A DNA stretch of 64,000 nt from an uncultured Collinsella sp. (GCA_934654775.1 CAKUGR010000005.1:1-64000); one strand, 5' to 3'. Shown: positions 26,128 through 35,274, numbered from the stretch's first letter. The notes: generated by a model from the letters alone, not told the origin. Translations and numbers: made by a program.

Positions 26128-26194
26128 CGCTGCCCCCATCCGGAGAAGGGGACGATATGTCAGGCGTATTGTAACCCGAGTCATCCGCCCAAGC

Positions 26195-26235
26195 AAAACC
26201 ACCACAAAGGTGCCTGTCCCCTTTATGGTGGTTTT
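26195..26235. repeat. R1 repeat/terminator, copy 6
   Basis: AAAACCACCACAAAGG pairs with CCTTTATGGTGGTTTT with one mismatch; core GTGCCTGTCCCC on the plus strand. It lies 16 nt past the pckA stop and ends in a T run on the minus strand. Confidence 0.88.
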
Positions 26236-26250
26236 TGGTCTGAGGCGACG

Positions 26251-27921
26251 CTAGTGGCGGAGTCCCAACAGGCCGCGGCCGCGATGACGGGCGTCGGCGT
26301 GCACCTGAGCGTGCGGACCGGCGGCCTTGACGGACTCGGGCAGGTGCGAGTACTTCTTCTCGAAGTTCTCCTCGAACATGACGGCCAGGTTGTGCGCGGC
26401 CTCGTCGTAGCGAGCGGTGCTCTGCCAGTACTGGCGCGGCACCAGGATGCCGTCGGGTACGCCGTGGCACGTGGTGGGAATGTCGACGTTAAAGATATCG
26501 TCGTGGACGAACTCGCTGTCCTCGATGGTGCCGTCGAGGGCGCGCGCGACCAGAGCACGCGTGTAGGCCAGCTCAATACGATGGCCCACGCCGTAGCCGC
26601 CGCCAATCCAGCCGGTGTTGACCAGGTACACGCGCGTGCGGCCGTCGGCGATGCGCTCGCCGAGCATCTTGGCGTAGACCATGGGATCGAGCGGCATAAA
26701 CGGCTCGCCAAACAGCGAGGAGAACGTGGGCGTGGGCTCGGAGACGCCGACCTCGGTGCCGGGAATCTTGGCGGTGAAGCCCGTCACAAAGTGATACATG
26801 GCGGCGTCGGCCGTCAGGCGCGAGATGGGCGGCAGCACGCCAAAGGCGTCGCAGGTCAAAAACAGCACGACGCTCGGAGTGGTGCCCATGCCCTTGGTCC
26901 ACGCGTTGGGAATGTGCTCCACAGGGTAGGCCACGCGCGTGTTGTGCGTGACCGAGACGTCATCGTAGTTGGGCTTGCGGCACTCGTCGAGCACCACGTT
27001 TTCGCAGATGGCGCCAAAGCGGACGGCGTTAAAGATCTCGGGCTCGTGGAACGCGTCCAGGCCCTCACACTTGGCGTAGCAGCCGCCCTCGATGTTGAAG
27101 ATGCCCATGTCGGACCAACCGTGCTCGTCGTCACCGATCAGCAGGCGCGTGGGGTTGGCCGAAAGCGTAGTCTTGCCGGTGCCGGACAGGCCAAAGAACA
27201 CGGCGGTCTCATGCGTGACGGGGTCCATACTGGCCGAGCAATGCATGGGCAGTACGTCGTCCTCGACGGGCAGCAGGTAATTCATGACGCTGAAAATGGA
27301 CTTTTTGATCTCGCCGGAGTAGCCGGTGCCGGCGACCAGAATCACGCGCTCCTGGAAGTTGATGACCACGGCGGCGCTGGAGTTGAGGCCTTTGATGGCG
27401 GGATCGCACTGGTAGCCCGGCGCGGCGAGCACGCAGAAGTCCGGCTCGCCGGTGCGTGCGATTTCACGGGCAAGCGGGCGGGCGAGCATCTGCTTAATAA
27501 AGAGCGCCTGGCTGGCACGCTCGCAGGCGACAAGCAGGCGACGCGTATGGTTGCGGTCGGCACCGGCCATACCGCGCGTGACGAACACATCGCGCTCGTT
27601 GAGATAGTCGACGATGCCGGCCTTGATGGCCTCGTAGCTCTCGACAGACAGCGGGCGGTTGACAGCGCCCCAGGCGATCTTGTCGTGCACGTCGGGCGTG
27701 TCGGCGATAAAGCGGTCGTTGGGCGAACGACCGGTGCGCTCCCCCGTCTCGATCACGAGCGCGCCGTTGGAGGCCATACGGCCCTCTTCACGGCGGATGG
27801 CATATTCGACGAGCTCGGCCGCCGGCAGGTCAACCAGCAGGCGGGGCTGGTTCTCGGCAGGGTCTTCGACCAGCGTAATGCCAAAGTTGGACAGTACTTC
27901 TGCAGGGGTAACACCAGGCAT
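26251..27921 (-). CDS. pckA: Phosphoenolpyruvate carboxykinase (ATP)
   Basis: 556 residues, slightly longer than the usual ~540. It interconverts oxaloacetate plus ATP with phosphoenolpyruvate, ADP and CO2; in fermentative gut anaerobes it often runs towards oxaloacetate. The PEPCK P-loop GLSGTGKTTLS, the metal-binding HCSASM and LLIGDDEHGWSD, and the GGGYGVGHRI region are intact, as is the oxaloacetate-binding GRSPNDRF near residue 65. AAAGGAGG five bases upstream fixes the ATG. It is monocistronic. Confidence 0.96.
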   Translation of the reverse strand: MPGVTPAEVLSNFGITLVEDPAENQPRLLVDLPAAELVEYAIRREEGRMASNGALVIETGERTGRSPNDRFIADTPDVHDKIAWGAVNRPLSVESYEAIKAGIVDYLNERDVFVTRGMAGADRNHTRRLLVACERASQALFIKQMLARPLAREIARTGEPDFCVLAAPGYQCDPAIKGLNSSAAVVINFQERVILVAGTGYSGEIKKSIFSVMNYLLPVEDDVLPMHCSASMDPVTHETAVFFGLSGTGKTTLSANPTRLLIGDDEHGWSDMGIFNIEGGCYAKCEGLDAFHEPEIFNAVRFGAICENVVLDECRKPNYDDVSVTHNTRVAYPVEHIPNAWTKGMGTTPSVVLFLTCDAFGVLPPISRLTADAAMYHFVTGFTAKIPGTEVGVSEPTPTFSSLFGEPFMPLDPMVYAKMLGERIADGRTRVYLVNTGWIGGGYGVGHRIELAYTRALVARALDGTIEDSEFVHDDIFNVDIPTTCHGVPDGILVPRQYWQSTARYDEAAHNLAVMFEENFEKKYSHLPESVKAAGPHAQVHADARHRGRGLLGLRH

Positions 27922-28063
27922 GGGGCCTCCTTTAAAAACGCGTCACGCGGGCGCGCGCTTTACTCACGTAGAGTTCGTTGTACCCGAAGTGCAAAAACGT
28001 TTTTGCGGCAACCGCAGAGCATCCCGCCCAACGGTCAAAAATCGAAGGTAAGCGTAACCCGGC

Positions 28064-28110
28064 CTAGTCATCGGAGACGTTTTTAAACAACTAGTCGTTG
28101 GGGACACTCT
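28064..28110 (+). repeat. R3 repeat, copy 2
   Basis: Matches 7674-7720 over the whole block (TAGTCAT-GACGTT-TTAAAC-ACTAGTC-GGGACACTCTT). Here it is joined directly to R4 copy 2 and GGGACACTC can pair with GAGTGTCCC at 28130. Confidence 0.7.
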
Positions 28111-28126
28111 TGATCAGGCAACAACC

Positions 28127-28176
28127 AAGGAGTGTCCCTAGATGCCGGCACTTTGGGACGTTCCTAAAGTGCCGGC
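28127..28176. repeat. R4 repeat, copy 2, terminator-like
   Basis: AAGGAGTGTCCC is followed by a perfect hairpin GCCGGCACTTT (28144-28154) / AAAGTGCCGGC (28166-28176) with GGGACGTTCCT in the loop. The last base of the stem is the first base of the lactate permease stop codon on the complementary strand. Confidence 0.8.
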
Positions 28177-29747
28177 TACAGCGGCAGGCCTTGGCCGAGC
28201 ATGGCGATCGCGCTCATGAGGACCAGCATGCCGGCGGCGTAGGGCAGCACTGCGCCAAGGAGCTCGGCGTCCTTGCCGCGCACGTGGACGGCGGCAAGGC
28301 CAATCGCGAGCGTCTGCGGCGAGATCATCTTGCCGGCGGCGACACCCAGGGCGTTCAGCGCGACCATCCAGTAGTCACTCACGCCCAGCGCCGTAGCGGC
28401 CTGGCTCTGGATGGGACCGAACAGCATGCCCGAGGACGTGCCCGAGCCGGTCACGAACGCTCCAACGGCACCGATCCACGGAGCCAGGATCGGGTACAGA
28501 CCGCCGGCGACGGCAATGCAAAACGCGCTGATCGACGAGATCATGCCCGCATAGCCCATCACCTTGGCGCAGCCCAGAACCGAAAGCATCGTGATCACCG
28601 TCGGCATCATCTGCTTGACGGTCGCGGCCAGCACCTCGCCCATCAGGCGCGGCGAAGCGCCCTGAATCGCGCCGCCGACAAACGCCGCCAGGAAAATCCA
28701 GACACCCGGCGTGTTGATCCAAGAAAACGTAAGCGTACCGGGGTTCTCGCCGCAATACACCTGCACGTGGCTCGCAAACGGCGCGAGCGCAGCGTGCACG
28801 GCGGGCACCAGGTTGGAGGTACCCAGCAGCAGCACAAAAATCAGGATGAAGCACGACCAGGCCGAAAGCGCCGACTTAACGGTAAGCTGCTCGCCGGCCT
28901 CGATATTCATATGGAAGCGCGCATCCAGGTGATCGGACTTCTCGGCGCGCATGGCAAGCGCGGCGGTCAGCGCAAGCGACACGATGGAGCCCACGACCAC
29001 GGCAAGCTCGGGGCCCACAAACATGGCGACGACCAGGGCCGCGCCGACAAAGGACGCGCCAGAGAGCAGCGCGATACCGGCCACGCCATGCAGGCGCTCG
29101 CCCACACTCGCAACGTTGCCCTGATCGTCGGCCACGCGGCCCGCGACCAACACAATAAGCAGCGGCATGACTACAAAGAACGGCGCAAGCTGCACCAGCT
29201 GAACGGTCGCTAGGTGCAGGGAATCCAGGCCCACCAGGTCGGCAACGGACACCGTGGGAATGCCGATGGAGCCGTAAGGCGTGGGCACGCCGTTGGCCAG
29301 CAGGCAGATGAGCACGGCGGGGACGGCCTCAAAGCCCAAGCCCGCGAGCATGCCGGCGGGGATGGCGACAGCGGTACCAAAGCCGGCCATGCCCTCCATA
29401 AAGCCGCCGAAGCACCATGCCACGAGCAGCGCCAGCAGGCGGCGGTCGCTGCTGATGGAGGTGATCATGCTGCCGATCACGTCCATGGCGCCCGTGCGCA
29501 CGCACAGGTTATACGTAAAGACCGCGGCGATAATCACCAGCACGATGGGCCACAGGGCCATCAAAAAGCCCTCGAGCGAGGCCGTGGCGATCTGCGCCGC
29601 CGGCAGGTGCCACCACGCAAAGGCGAGTACGCACGAAAGAACAAACGAGCCGATAGCGGCTTTCCATGCCGGCCATTTAAAGCACAGTAGCATCACGACA
29701 AGCCAAATGATCGGCACAAGAGCCAGCAAAAATGCGGCGACGTCCAT
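28176..29747 (-). CDS. lctP: L-lactate permease
   Basis: 523-residue LctP/LldP-family membrane carrier for lactate (and glycolate) with protons. About 12-14 hydrophobic helices are visible; the family signatures FGGFMEGMAGFGTAVAIP and NGVPTPYGSIGIP lie near residues 105-155, and VTGSGTSSGMLFG lies in the C-terminal part. AAGGAGC upstream supports the ATG at 29747. No lactate dehydrogenase or LUD genes are next to it. A short palindrome at 29851 in the shared upstream region could be its operator. Confidence 0.93.
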   Translation of the reverse strand: MDVAAFLLALVPIIWLVVMLLCFKWPAWKAAIGSFVLSCVLAFAWWHLPAAQIATASLEGFLMALWPIVLVIIAAVFTYNLCVRTGAMDVIGSMITSISSDRRLLALLVAWCFGGFMEGMAGFGTAVAIPAGMLAGLGFEAVPAVLICLLANGVPTPYGSIGIPTVSVADLVGLDSLHLATVQLVQLAPFFVVMPLLIVLVAGRVADDQGNVASVGERLHGVAGIALLSGASFVGAALVVAMFVGPELAVVVGSIVSLALTAALAMRAEKSDHLDARFHMNIEAGEQLTVKSALSAWSCFILIFVLLLGTSNLVPAVHAALAPFASHVQVYCGENPGTLTFSWINTPGVWIFLAAFVGGAIQGASPRLMGEVLAATVKQMMPTVITMLSVLGCAKVMGYAGMISSISAFCIAVAGGLYPILAPWIGAVGAFVTGSGTSSGMLFGPIQSQAATALGVSDYWMVALNALGVAAGKMISPQTLAIGLAAVHVRGKDAELLGAVLPYAAGMLVLMSAIAMLGQGLPL

Positions 29748-29850
29748 GGGTAAAAGCTCCTTGGTACCGCGAAGGCGGCATCGGGGGGTCACAAAACCTC
29801 AACAGAATACCGCACGTTTACCGACAAATTACAGCCGCCCGCCGAAATTA

Positions 29851-29867
29851 TTGAACAACCTGTTCAA
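29851..29867. promoter_or_regulatory. Candidate operator TTGAACA-N3-TGTTCAA
   Basis: A perfect 7-3-7 palindrome between the divergent lactate permease and flippase genes, 104 bp upstream of the permease ATG. Its size suits a dimeric repressor such as a GntR or MarR protein; none is encoded next to it. Confidence 0.4.
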
Positions 29868-29925
29868 AAACACGAGTCGATACCACCGCGGCTATACTAG
29901 AGCACAGCAATAGAAAGGAATCGCC

Positions 29926-31500
29926 TTGAGCATCACGCCCCTCGATAGCATCCGTCGCACCATCGCCCGCCGCAACGGCGTCACCGACCCCACCGTATCG
30001 GGCGGGGCGCACGGGCAAGGCGGACGCATCGAGAACGGCCTGTTCCCCGCATCGCACACCGCCGAGGAGCTCGCACGCATCCAGGAACTGAGCCAGCGCA
30101 ACGCCGGCGGGCCCGACAGCGGCCAGGCCACGCGCCGTCGCCGCGAGAACGAGCGCGAGCCCGGCCCCATCCGTCGCATGGTCGACGCCTGGTGGAACCG
30201 CCTGCTCGGAGCCGTCTACGGCGGTGGCTTCTCCACGCAAGAAGCCGAGTACGAGGAGCACGCCACCCGCCGCGACTACCTGTGGAACACCCTGGGCACC
30301 GCCGTATGGGGCATGTCGTTTCCGCTGCTCACCATTGTGTCCACGCAACTCGTGGGCGCCGAGGAGGCCGGCAAGTTCTCGATGGCCTTTGTCACCGGCA
30401 CGCTCATCATGATCGCGTGCAACTACGGCGTGCGCAATTTCCAGGTCTCGGACATCGACGAAAAGACGTCCTTTGCCTCCTACCAGCTCAACCGCTGGCT
30501 CTGCGGAGCGCTCGCGCTGGCATGCGGCCTGGTATACAGCAGCGCCCGCGGCTACGATGCGCAGATGGCCACGATCGGCCTTGGCGTCTACCTCTATAAG
30601 GTAATCGACGGCGTGGCGGACGTGTACGAGGGCCGCCTGCAGCAGGCCGACAAACTCTATTTGGCCGGCATAAGCCAAACGCTACGCTCCGTCGGCGTCA
30701 TCGTCGTCTTTAGCGTGGCGCTGTTCCTTACGCGCAGCATGCCCATCGCGGCCATGGCCATGGGTGTCACCGCGATCGCCTCGCTCGTGCTGGTCACCGC
30801 CCCGCTCGCCCTGCTCGAAACCGAAAAATCACGCCGCATGAGTCTCCGCGAGACTGGCCACCTGTTTATCCAATGCGCCCCGCTCTTTGGCGCGCTGTTC
30901 CTGTTCAACCTCATCGAGAGCATGCCCAAGTTCGTGATGGAAGGCACGCTGGCCTACAAATACCAGCTGTACTTTAATGCACTGTTCTTTCCGGCGCAGG
31001 CCATTTTGTTGAGCATTGGATTTATCTATAAACCGCAGCTTTTGCGTCTGTCGAGCATTTGGGCGAATCCGCGCAAGCGTCGCCGCTTTGACCTGATTAT
31101 TGTTGCCGTTATGGCACTGATCGTGATCATCACCGGAGCGTGCGCCGCATTTATGGCAGGCCCCGGCATTCCCCTCATGAGCTTTATGTACGGCCTTAAC
31201 TTTGAGCGCTACCGCACGCTGGCACTGCTTATGGTTGTCGCCGGCGGCATCACCGCTGCAATCGACTTTATCTACGCCATCATCACGGTGCTGCGCCACG
31301 CTGGAGACGTCACCAAGATCTACTTGATCTGCTTTGCCGTGAGCGTGGTGCTCCCGGTGATCCTAATCAACCTGCTGGGTCTGATGGGCGCCGTGGTGAG
31401 CTACCTAGCCATCATGGCCCTGCTCCTGGTGCTACTGATTATCGAGTACGCCCGCATCCGCCAGCGCATCGAGCGCGACCGCAACCCGTACGGCGCCTAA
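29926..31500 (+). CDS. Polysaccharide/oligosaccharide flippase-like membrane protein
   Basis: 524 residues. An N-terminal ~110-residue Arg/Gly-rich soluble part is followed by about 12-14 membrane helices arranged as in MATE/PST-type (MOP superfamily) lipid-linked oligosaccharide flippases; AVWGMSFPLLTIVSTQLVG and LGVYLYKVIDGVADVYEGRLQQ are typical stretches. It would move a lipid-linked glycan across the membrane, though no glycosyltransferases lie beside it. The start is TTG at 29926 with AGAAAGGA ahead, and a TATACT at 29893-29898 is a likely -10. The frame has no closer ATG with a site. Confidence 0.75.
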   Translation: MSITPLDSIRRTIARRNGVTDPTVSGGAHGQGGRIENGLFPASHTAEELARIQELSQRNAGGPDSGQATRRRRENEREPGPIRRMVDAWWNRLLGAVYGGGFSTQEAEYEEHATRRDYLWNTLGTAVWGMSFPLLTIVSTQLVGAEEAGKFSMAFVTGTLIMIACNYGVRNFQVSDIDEKTSFASYQLNRWLCGALALACGLVYSSARGYDAQMATIGLGVYLYKVIDGVADVYEGRLQQADKLYLAGISQTLRSVGVIVVFSVALFLTRSMPIAAMAMGVTAIASLVLVTAPLALLETEKSRRMSLRETGHLFIQCAPLFGALFLFNLIESMPKFVMEGTLAYKYQLYFNALFFPAQAILLSIGFIYKPQLLRLSSIWANPRKRRRFDLIIVAVMALIVIITGACAAFMAGPGIPLMSFMYGLNFERYRTLALLMVVAGGITAAIDFIYAIITVLRHAGDVTKIYLICFAVSVVLPVILINLLGLMGAVVSYLAIMALLLVLLIIEYARIRQRIERDRNPYGA

Positions 31501-31512
31501 TTGGCGCAATGG

Positions 31513-31849
31513 GGGGTCTCGTTGCGGACAATATGCATCACGCAAAACTAAGTGAGTAGACTTTTGCTGAATCCCTGACCACACCGGCAAAACACAAGTC
31601 AGTGACCTGCGGTTTTGTTGAGGCAAATTTGCCGGCTGCTCGGCATTTCCAAAAAAGTCTACTCACTTAGCCAGCGGGCAGCCAAAAAAGAACCGTCGCG
31701 GCGTCGTTTGACTCCGTTGCGACGGTTTATCGTGCATTTTCGCGCAGCCGCGGACGCAGACGCTCCTCATTTCTAGCGCTTACCGAGCAAGAAGGCGCTA
31801 CTCTCCGAAAGTAGTCAAAAAAGCCCCGTCCCAAATTAGCTACCCCTTG
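31513..31849. mobile_element. R6 element, copy 1 (with nested R7)
   Basis: Aligns with 34689-34970: shared blocks GGGGTCTCGTTGCGGACAAT, AAAACTAAGTGAGTAGACTT, GACTCC-TTGCGACGG-TTATCG and TTAGCTACCCC. Inner arms CTAAGTGAGTAGACTTTT (31548-31565) and AAAAGTCTACTCACTTAG (31653-31670) are perfect. About 65 bp at 31765-31835, including an R7 sequence, are absent from copy 2. The left terminal repeat of copy 2 is missing here. It fills the convergent gap between the flippase and phosphoesterase genes. Confidence 0.75.
31807..31835 (-). repeat. R7 repeat, copy 2
   Basis: The inverted match to 18402-18435 (AAAGTAGTCAAAA-AGCCCCGTCCC). It is nested in R6 copy 1, next to small CTACT/AGTAG and TAGCGC/GCGCTA hairpins. 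Confidence 0.6.
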
Positions 31850-31855
31850 CACCGA

Positions 31856-32695
31856 TTACTCGCCCGGGTTGATGTTCGCATAGAACTCGGCCCCGTCGTC
31901 TAGGCGCAGGATACCTACGCGGCCAAACTCCGACCCAGTGGCGGCGGCGCAGTCGATGTCGATGCGATCGGGCACGCCGGCGGTATCCTCGCCGCCCAGA
32001 CGCACGATCTGCCCGCGGCCCGATTCCTCATCGAGTCCCGCCAAACCGCCCACCTCGCAATAACGCCCAAGCGACACCGTTGGCGTGTGGCCGCTCACCA
32101 CGACCGGACCCTTGCCCTCGGCAGAAAGCAACCCCGTCGGCGCGTCCCAATAGCCGTGACGAATCCACAGCAAGTCATCGGACGACTGCACCGCAAGCAT
32201 CTGCTTCAGCAGTTCGCGATCGGCATCCACCGCCCCCGCACCATCGGCACAATCAACCCCGTGTTCAAGCAAAAACGCCCGCGCCGCCTCGGTCTGGATG
32301 CCGGCATGTACCAGCAGGTACGGGCGCTCGTCAGTCTCGGCCACCGCGTAGAGCGGCAGCGTCGCCATCCAACGCACGAGCTCCTCGTACGCCTCAAATT
32401 CCATATCGTTGAGCTGCTGACGGGTAGTCCAACCGCCGTTGATATCCCAGGTCTCAGCATCGAGCGGATCCTGGCCAATGATGGCATCGAGCATAATCTG
32501 CTCGTGATTGCCCTTGAGCACGCGAGCGTTGGGTAGCGAGCGCACGAACTTAATAACGCCAACGGGATCGGGCCCGCGATCGATCATGTCGCCCAGCACG
32601 TACAGCGTATCGTCAGATGCCAGCGAAATCTTGGACAGGGCCTCGTCAAGCGCACGCACGTGCCCGTGAGCATCGGATGTCACATAGATCGCCAT
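31856..32695 (-). CDS. Calcineurin-like metallophosphoesterase, PPP-type
   Basis: 279 residues with the PPP phosphatase metal motifs: SDAHGH (7-12; first D and H), LGDMIDRGPD near residue 34 (GDxxDRG) and LKGNHEQIM near residue 60 (GNHE), then LLVHAGI and VVSGHTP for the late His ligands. It is likely a small bacterial serine/threonine phosphatase or diadenosine tetraphosphatase-like enzyme; the substrate is not readable. GAGAGGCG precedes the ATG. It is transcribed away from the spacer 32696-33020 and ends next to R6 copy 1. Confidence 0.87.
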   Translation of the reverse strand: MAIYVTSDAHGHVRALDEALSKISLASDDTLYVLGDMIDRGPDPVGVIKFVRSLPNARVLKGNHEQIMLDAIIGQDPLDAETWDINGGWTTRQQLNDMEFEAYEELVRWMATLPLYAVAETDERPYLLVHAGIQTEAARAFLLEHGVDCADGAGAVDADRELLKQMLAVQSSDDLLWIRHGYWDAPTGLLSAEGKGPVVVSGHTPTVSLGRYCEVGGLAGLDEESGRGQIVRLGGEDTAGVPDRIDIDCAAATGSEFGRVGILRLDDGAEFYANINPGE

Positions 32696-33020
32696 GGTAC
32701 GCCTCTCTTTACATTGCGGCCGAAGCCAGGCGCCGCAACTAAAACTTCAAGTTGAACTTAAACGTTACCCATTGTACTCCGTTGCAATAAAGCTGGAAAG
32801 GGTTGCATACCGTCAACGGTCGCCAGCGCACGCCTGCCAACCCGTGCCGCTCACGCCACGCCGTCAGGCCCAGCGCCCCGACCAGCGTCGCACACGCCGC
32901 AGCCTCGTGTCGAAAATGCGCACGCCCGCAATCCAGGCCCATAAACCCACCATCTTTGGGTACAAATAAACGCAGATAACTGACCGTGCCACGCCAACCA
33001 CCCAGGAGCGGACACCATCC
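32696..33020. other. Divergent spacer before the antiporter
   Basis: 325 bp with no supported ORF. It holds the overlapping palindromes AACTTCAAGTTGAACTT (32744-32760), which could be an operator or chance. No repeat family member is present here. A GGAGCGG before the antiporter ATG is its likely ribosome-binding site. Confidence 0.35.
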
Positions 33021-34622
33021 ATGAACCAGATACTTCTCTTTATCGGCCTCGTCATTATTCTGTGCCTGACCATCAAACCCGTCGGCAAAAAGCTCCCCTT
33101 CCCCACCCTGCTCATCTTTATCGCACTGGGCATGCTACTGGGCGTCAACGGCCCGGCGCACATCGACTTTAGCGACTACGCGCTCACCGAAACCGTCTGC
33201 AGCACGGCGCTGCTGTTCATCATGTTCTACGGAGGCTTTAACACCAACATCGACCGCGCCAAACCCGTCGCCGCGCCAGCGGTGCTGCTGAGCACACTCG
33301 GCGTCGTCATCACCGCTGGCATCACCGGCGTGTTCACTCACTTTGTACTGGGCTTCGACTGGATCGGTGGCCTTCTGCTGGGATCGGTCGTGGCGTCGAC
33401 CGATGCGGCGAGCGTCTTTAGCGTGCTGCGCGAGCACAGTCTGTCGCTGCGAGATGGCACCGACTCGTTGCTCGAGGTCGAATCGGGCTCCAACGACCCC
33501 GTCGCCTACATGCTCACCGCGGTGCTCGCGACCCTCGCGGCCGGCGGCGACATTAACATCCCCGTGCTGCTCGCCAAGCAAATCATCCTGGGCGTGGGGC
33601 TGGGCCTTGTCATCGGCTGGGCGAGCGCACGCCTGATCGAGCGCGCACACGCAACGGCCGAGGGCGCGCAGACCATCTTTTTGTTCGCCGTGGCGATCGT
33701 CGCCTACGCGCTGCCGAGCTACCTGGGCGGCAACGGCTTTTTGGCCGTGTACCTGGCCGGCATTGTGCTGGGTGCGAGCGACATCACCGGCAAGGTCGAG
33801 CTGGCGCACTTCTTCGATACCCTTACCGAAATGGCCGAGATGACCATCTTCTTTTTGCTCGGCCTGCTCGTGACGCCCGCCCGCCTGCCGCACATGCTGC
33901 TGCCGGGCCTGGCGCTCATGGCGTTTATGCTCTTCGTGAGTCGCCCCATCGCCGTCGGTCTGCTCCTGGCGCCCTTTAAGACGAACCCCCGCCAAGTGGC
34001 GCTCGTAAGCTGGGCGGGCCTGCGCGGTGCCGCGTCGGTCGTCTTTAGCCTCTTTGCCGTGGTGGCCGGTGTTCCCGGCGGTCACGACCTGTTTGACCTG
34101 GTGTTTGTAATTGCCGTATCGAGCATTGTGGTACAGGGCTCGCTGCTGCCGTCGGTGGCGAAAAAGCTCGACATGATCGATGCCACCGGCGACGTGCGCC
34201 GCACCTTTAACGATTATCGCGACGAGGACGGTATGTCGTTCGTCAAGCTTAAGGTGGGCGCGGGCCATCCGTTTGCCGGGCGCTCGCTTGCCGATATTGG
34301 CAGTGCTACGAACATGCTTGTGGTCCTGGTGCTGCGCGACGGTGCGCACCCGGTGCTGCCCAACGGCGATACCGTCATCGAAGAAGGCGACCTTCTGGTT
34401 ATGGCTGCTCCAACGTTTGAGGAGCGTGCCGAGGTTACGCTGCGCGAGGTCACCGTAACGCCCCACGGTCGCCTTGCCGGCCAGCATCTGCGCGACGTGC
34501 CGCAAGGCAAGCACCCCTTTATCGTGGTGATGCTCAAGCGCGATGGCCAAACAATCATCCCCGACGGCAACACACTCATATACGCCGGCGACGAAGCAGT
34601 CATCGCCACGCTCGCGTCGTAG
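33021..34622 (+). CDS. Potassium/proton antiporter, CPA1 NhaP2-type with TrkA-C domain
   Basis: 533 residues. About 12 membrane helices (residues 1-385) form a cation/proton exchanger core, with conserved VVASTDAASVFSVLR and LEVESGSNDPVAYMLT carrying the acidic exchange residues and SWAGLRGAASVVFSL later. From about 405 two soluble TrkA-C/RCK-C-like segments follow (FVKLKVGAGHPFAGRSLADI; VVMAAPTFEERAEV). Such proteins expel K+ (or Na+) in exchange for protons. The ribosome-binding site GGAGCGG is 11 bases from the ATG. R6 copy 2 begins one base after its stop codon. Confidence 0.9.
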   Translation: MNQILLFIGLVIILCLTIKPVGKKLPFPTLLIFIALGMLLGVNGPAHIDFSDYALTETVCSTALLFIMFYGGFNTNIDRAKPVAAPAVLLSTLGVVITAGITGVFTHFVLGFDWIGGLLLGSVVASTDAASVFSVLREHSLSLRDGTDSLLEVESGSNDPVAYMLTAVLATLAAGGDINIPVLLAKQIILGVGLGLVIGWASARLIERAHATAEGAQTIFLFAVAIVAYALPSYLGGNGFLAVYLAGIVLGASDITGKVELAHFFDTLTEMAEMTIFFLLGLLVTPARLPHMLLPGLALMAFMLFVSRPIAVGLLLAPFKTNPRQVALVSWAGLRGAASVVFSLFAVVAGVPGGHDLFDLVFVIAVSSIVVQGSLLPSVAKKLDMIDATGDVRRTFNDYRDEDGMSFVKLKVGAGHPFAGRSLADIGSATNMLVVLVLRDGAHPVLPNGDTVIEEGDLLVMAAPTFEERAEVTLREVTVTPHGRLAGQHLRDVPQGKHPFIVVMLKRDGQTIIPDGNTLIYAGDEAVIATLAS

Positions 34623-34623
34623 C

Positions 34624-34966
34624 GGGCGGGGGTAGCTAAAAGAGACGCGACCCGAATTGGCTACATTTGAGCATCAATCGCCCCGGATGGGGTCTCGTTG
34701 CGGACAATTTGCGTCTGGCAAAACTAAGTGAGTAGACTTTTGCCGAACCGCCGACCACGCCACCAAAGCACAAGTCTGTGACCTGCGGGTTTATTGAAGC
34801 AAACTTGTCGTGTGCCCAGGATTTCCAATAAAGCCTACTCACTCAGCCTGCGGGCAGTCAAAATAGAGCGATCGCGAGGACGTTAGACTCCATTGCGACG
34901 GCTTATCGCGCATTTTCGCGCGGCCGCGGATGCAGACGCGCCGTCCCATATTAGCTACCCCCGCCC
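34624..34966. mobile_element. R6 element, copy 2: MITE-like with 16-bp terminal inverted repeats
   Basis: GGGCGGGGGTAGCTAA at 34624-34639 and its exact reverse complement at 34951-34966 bound a 343-bp non-coding element. Inside are the degenerate arms CTAAGTGAGTAGACTTTT (34723-34740) / AAAGCCTACTCACTCAG. The left end starts one base after the antiporter stop; the right end lies inside the reading frame of the small convergent gene at 34839-35159. No transposase is encoded, so it would depend on an enzyme supplied elsewhere. A target-site duplication is not obvious. Confidence 0.78.
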
Positions 34967-35159
34967 CTTGGTCCTCGTCGACAGCGAAGTCGCGGAGGTC
35001 CAGGCCTTCTCGTTCGGCTCGGGCTAGGAGCTCTTGTGGAGACTCGTCCTCGATATCCACTACGTCGAGCATAGCGGCCGGAAAGCCCACGCCCGCCGCA
35101 CTCCCCGCGCGGTCGAGCAGGCTCTCGCACAGCTGGTCAACATCGACTTCGATTTTCAT
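34839..35159 (-). CDS. Small hypothetical protein with repeat-derived C-terminus
   Basis: 106 residues, function unknown. Residues 1-63 (MKIEVDVDQLCESLLDRAG, then a Pro/Glu/Leu helix) look like a compact acidic coriobacterial protein that should end at about DED. From residue 64 the codons lie in R6 copy 2 (GAGVANMGRRVCIRGRAK and on), and the composition turns basic and atypical. The simplest reading is that the element replaced the native stop, leaving a 43-residue foreign tail. GGGGG before the ATG at 35159 sets the start; the longer frame to 35294 lacks a site. Confidence 0.7.
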   Translation of the reverse strand: MKIEVDVDQLCESLLDRAGSAAGVGFPAAMLDVVDIEDESPQELLARAEREGLDLRDFAVDEDQGAGVANMGRRVCIRGRAKMRDKPSQWSLTSSRSLYFDCPQAE

Positions 35160-35274
35160 GGTGAAACCCCCTGTCGGGCAACCGTGGCCGAACAAACCGC
35201 ACGTCCCAAATGATGTGCAATAAATCCCAGATACGGCCATAATAAAGCAGTGAACAGCAGGGAGGTTGTGGACG

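Noticed and set aside
26066..26165. T-box riboswitch upstream of the B3/4 gene
   Set aside because: GTGGCGGCACCGTAG looks a little like a T-box, but an R1 hairpin leaves no room for a stem I, and the core consensus is poor.
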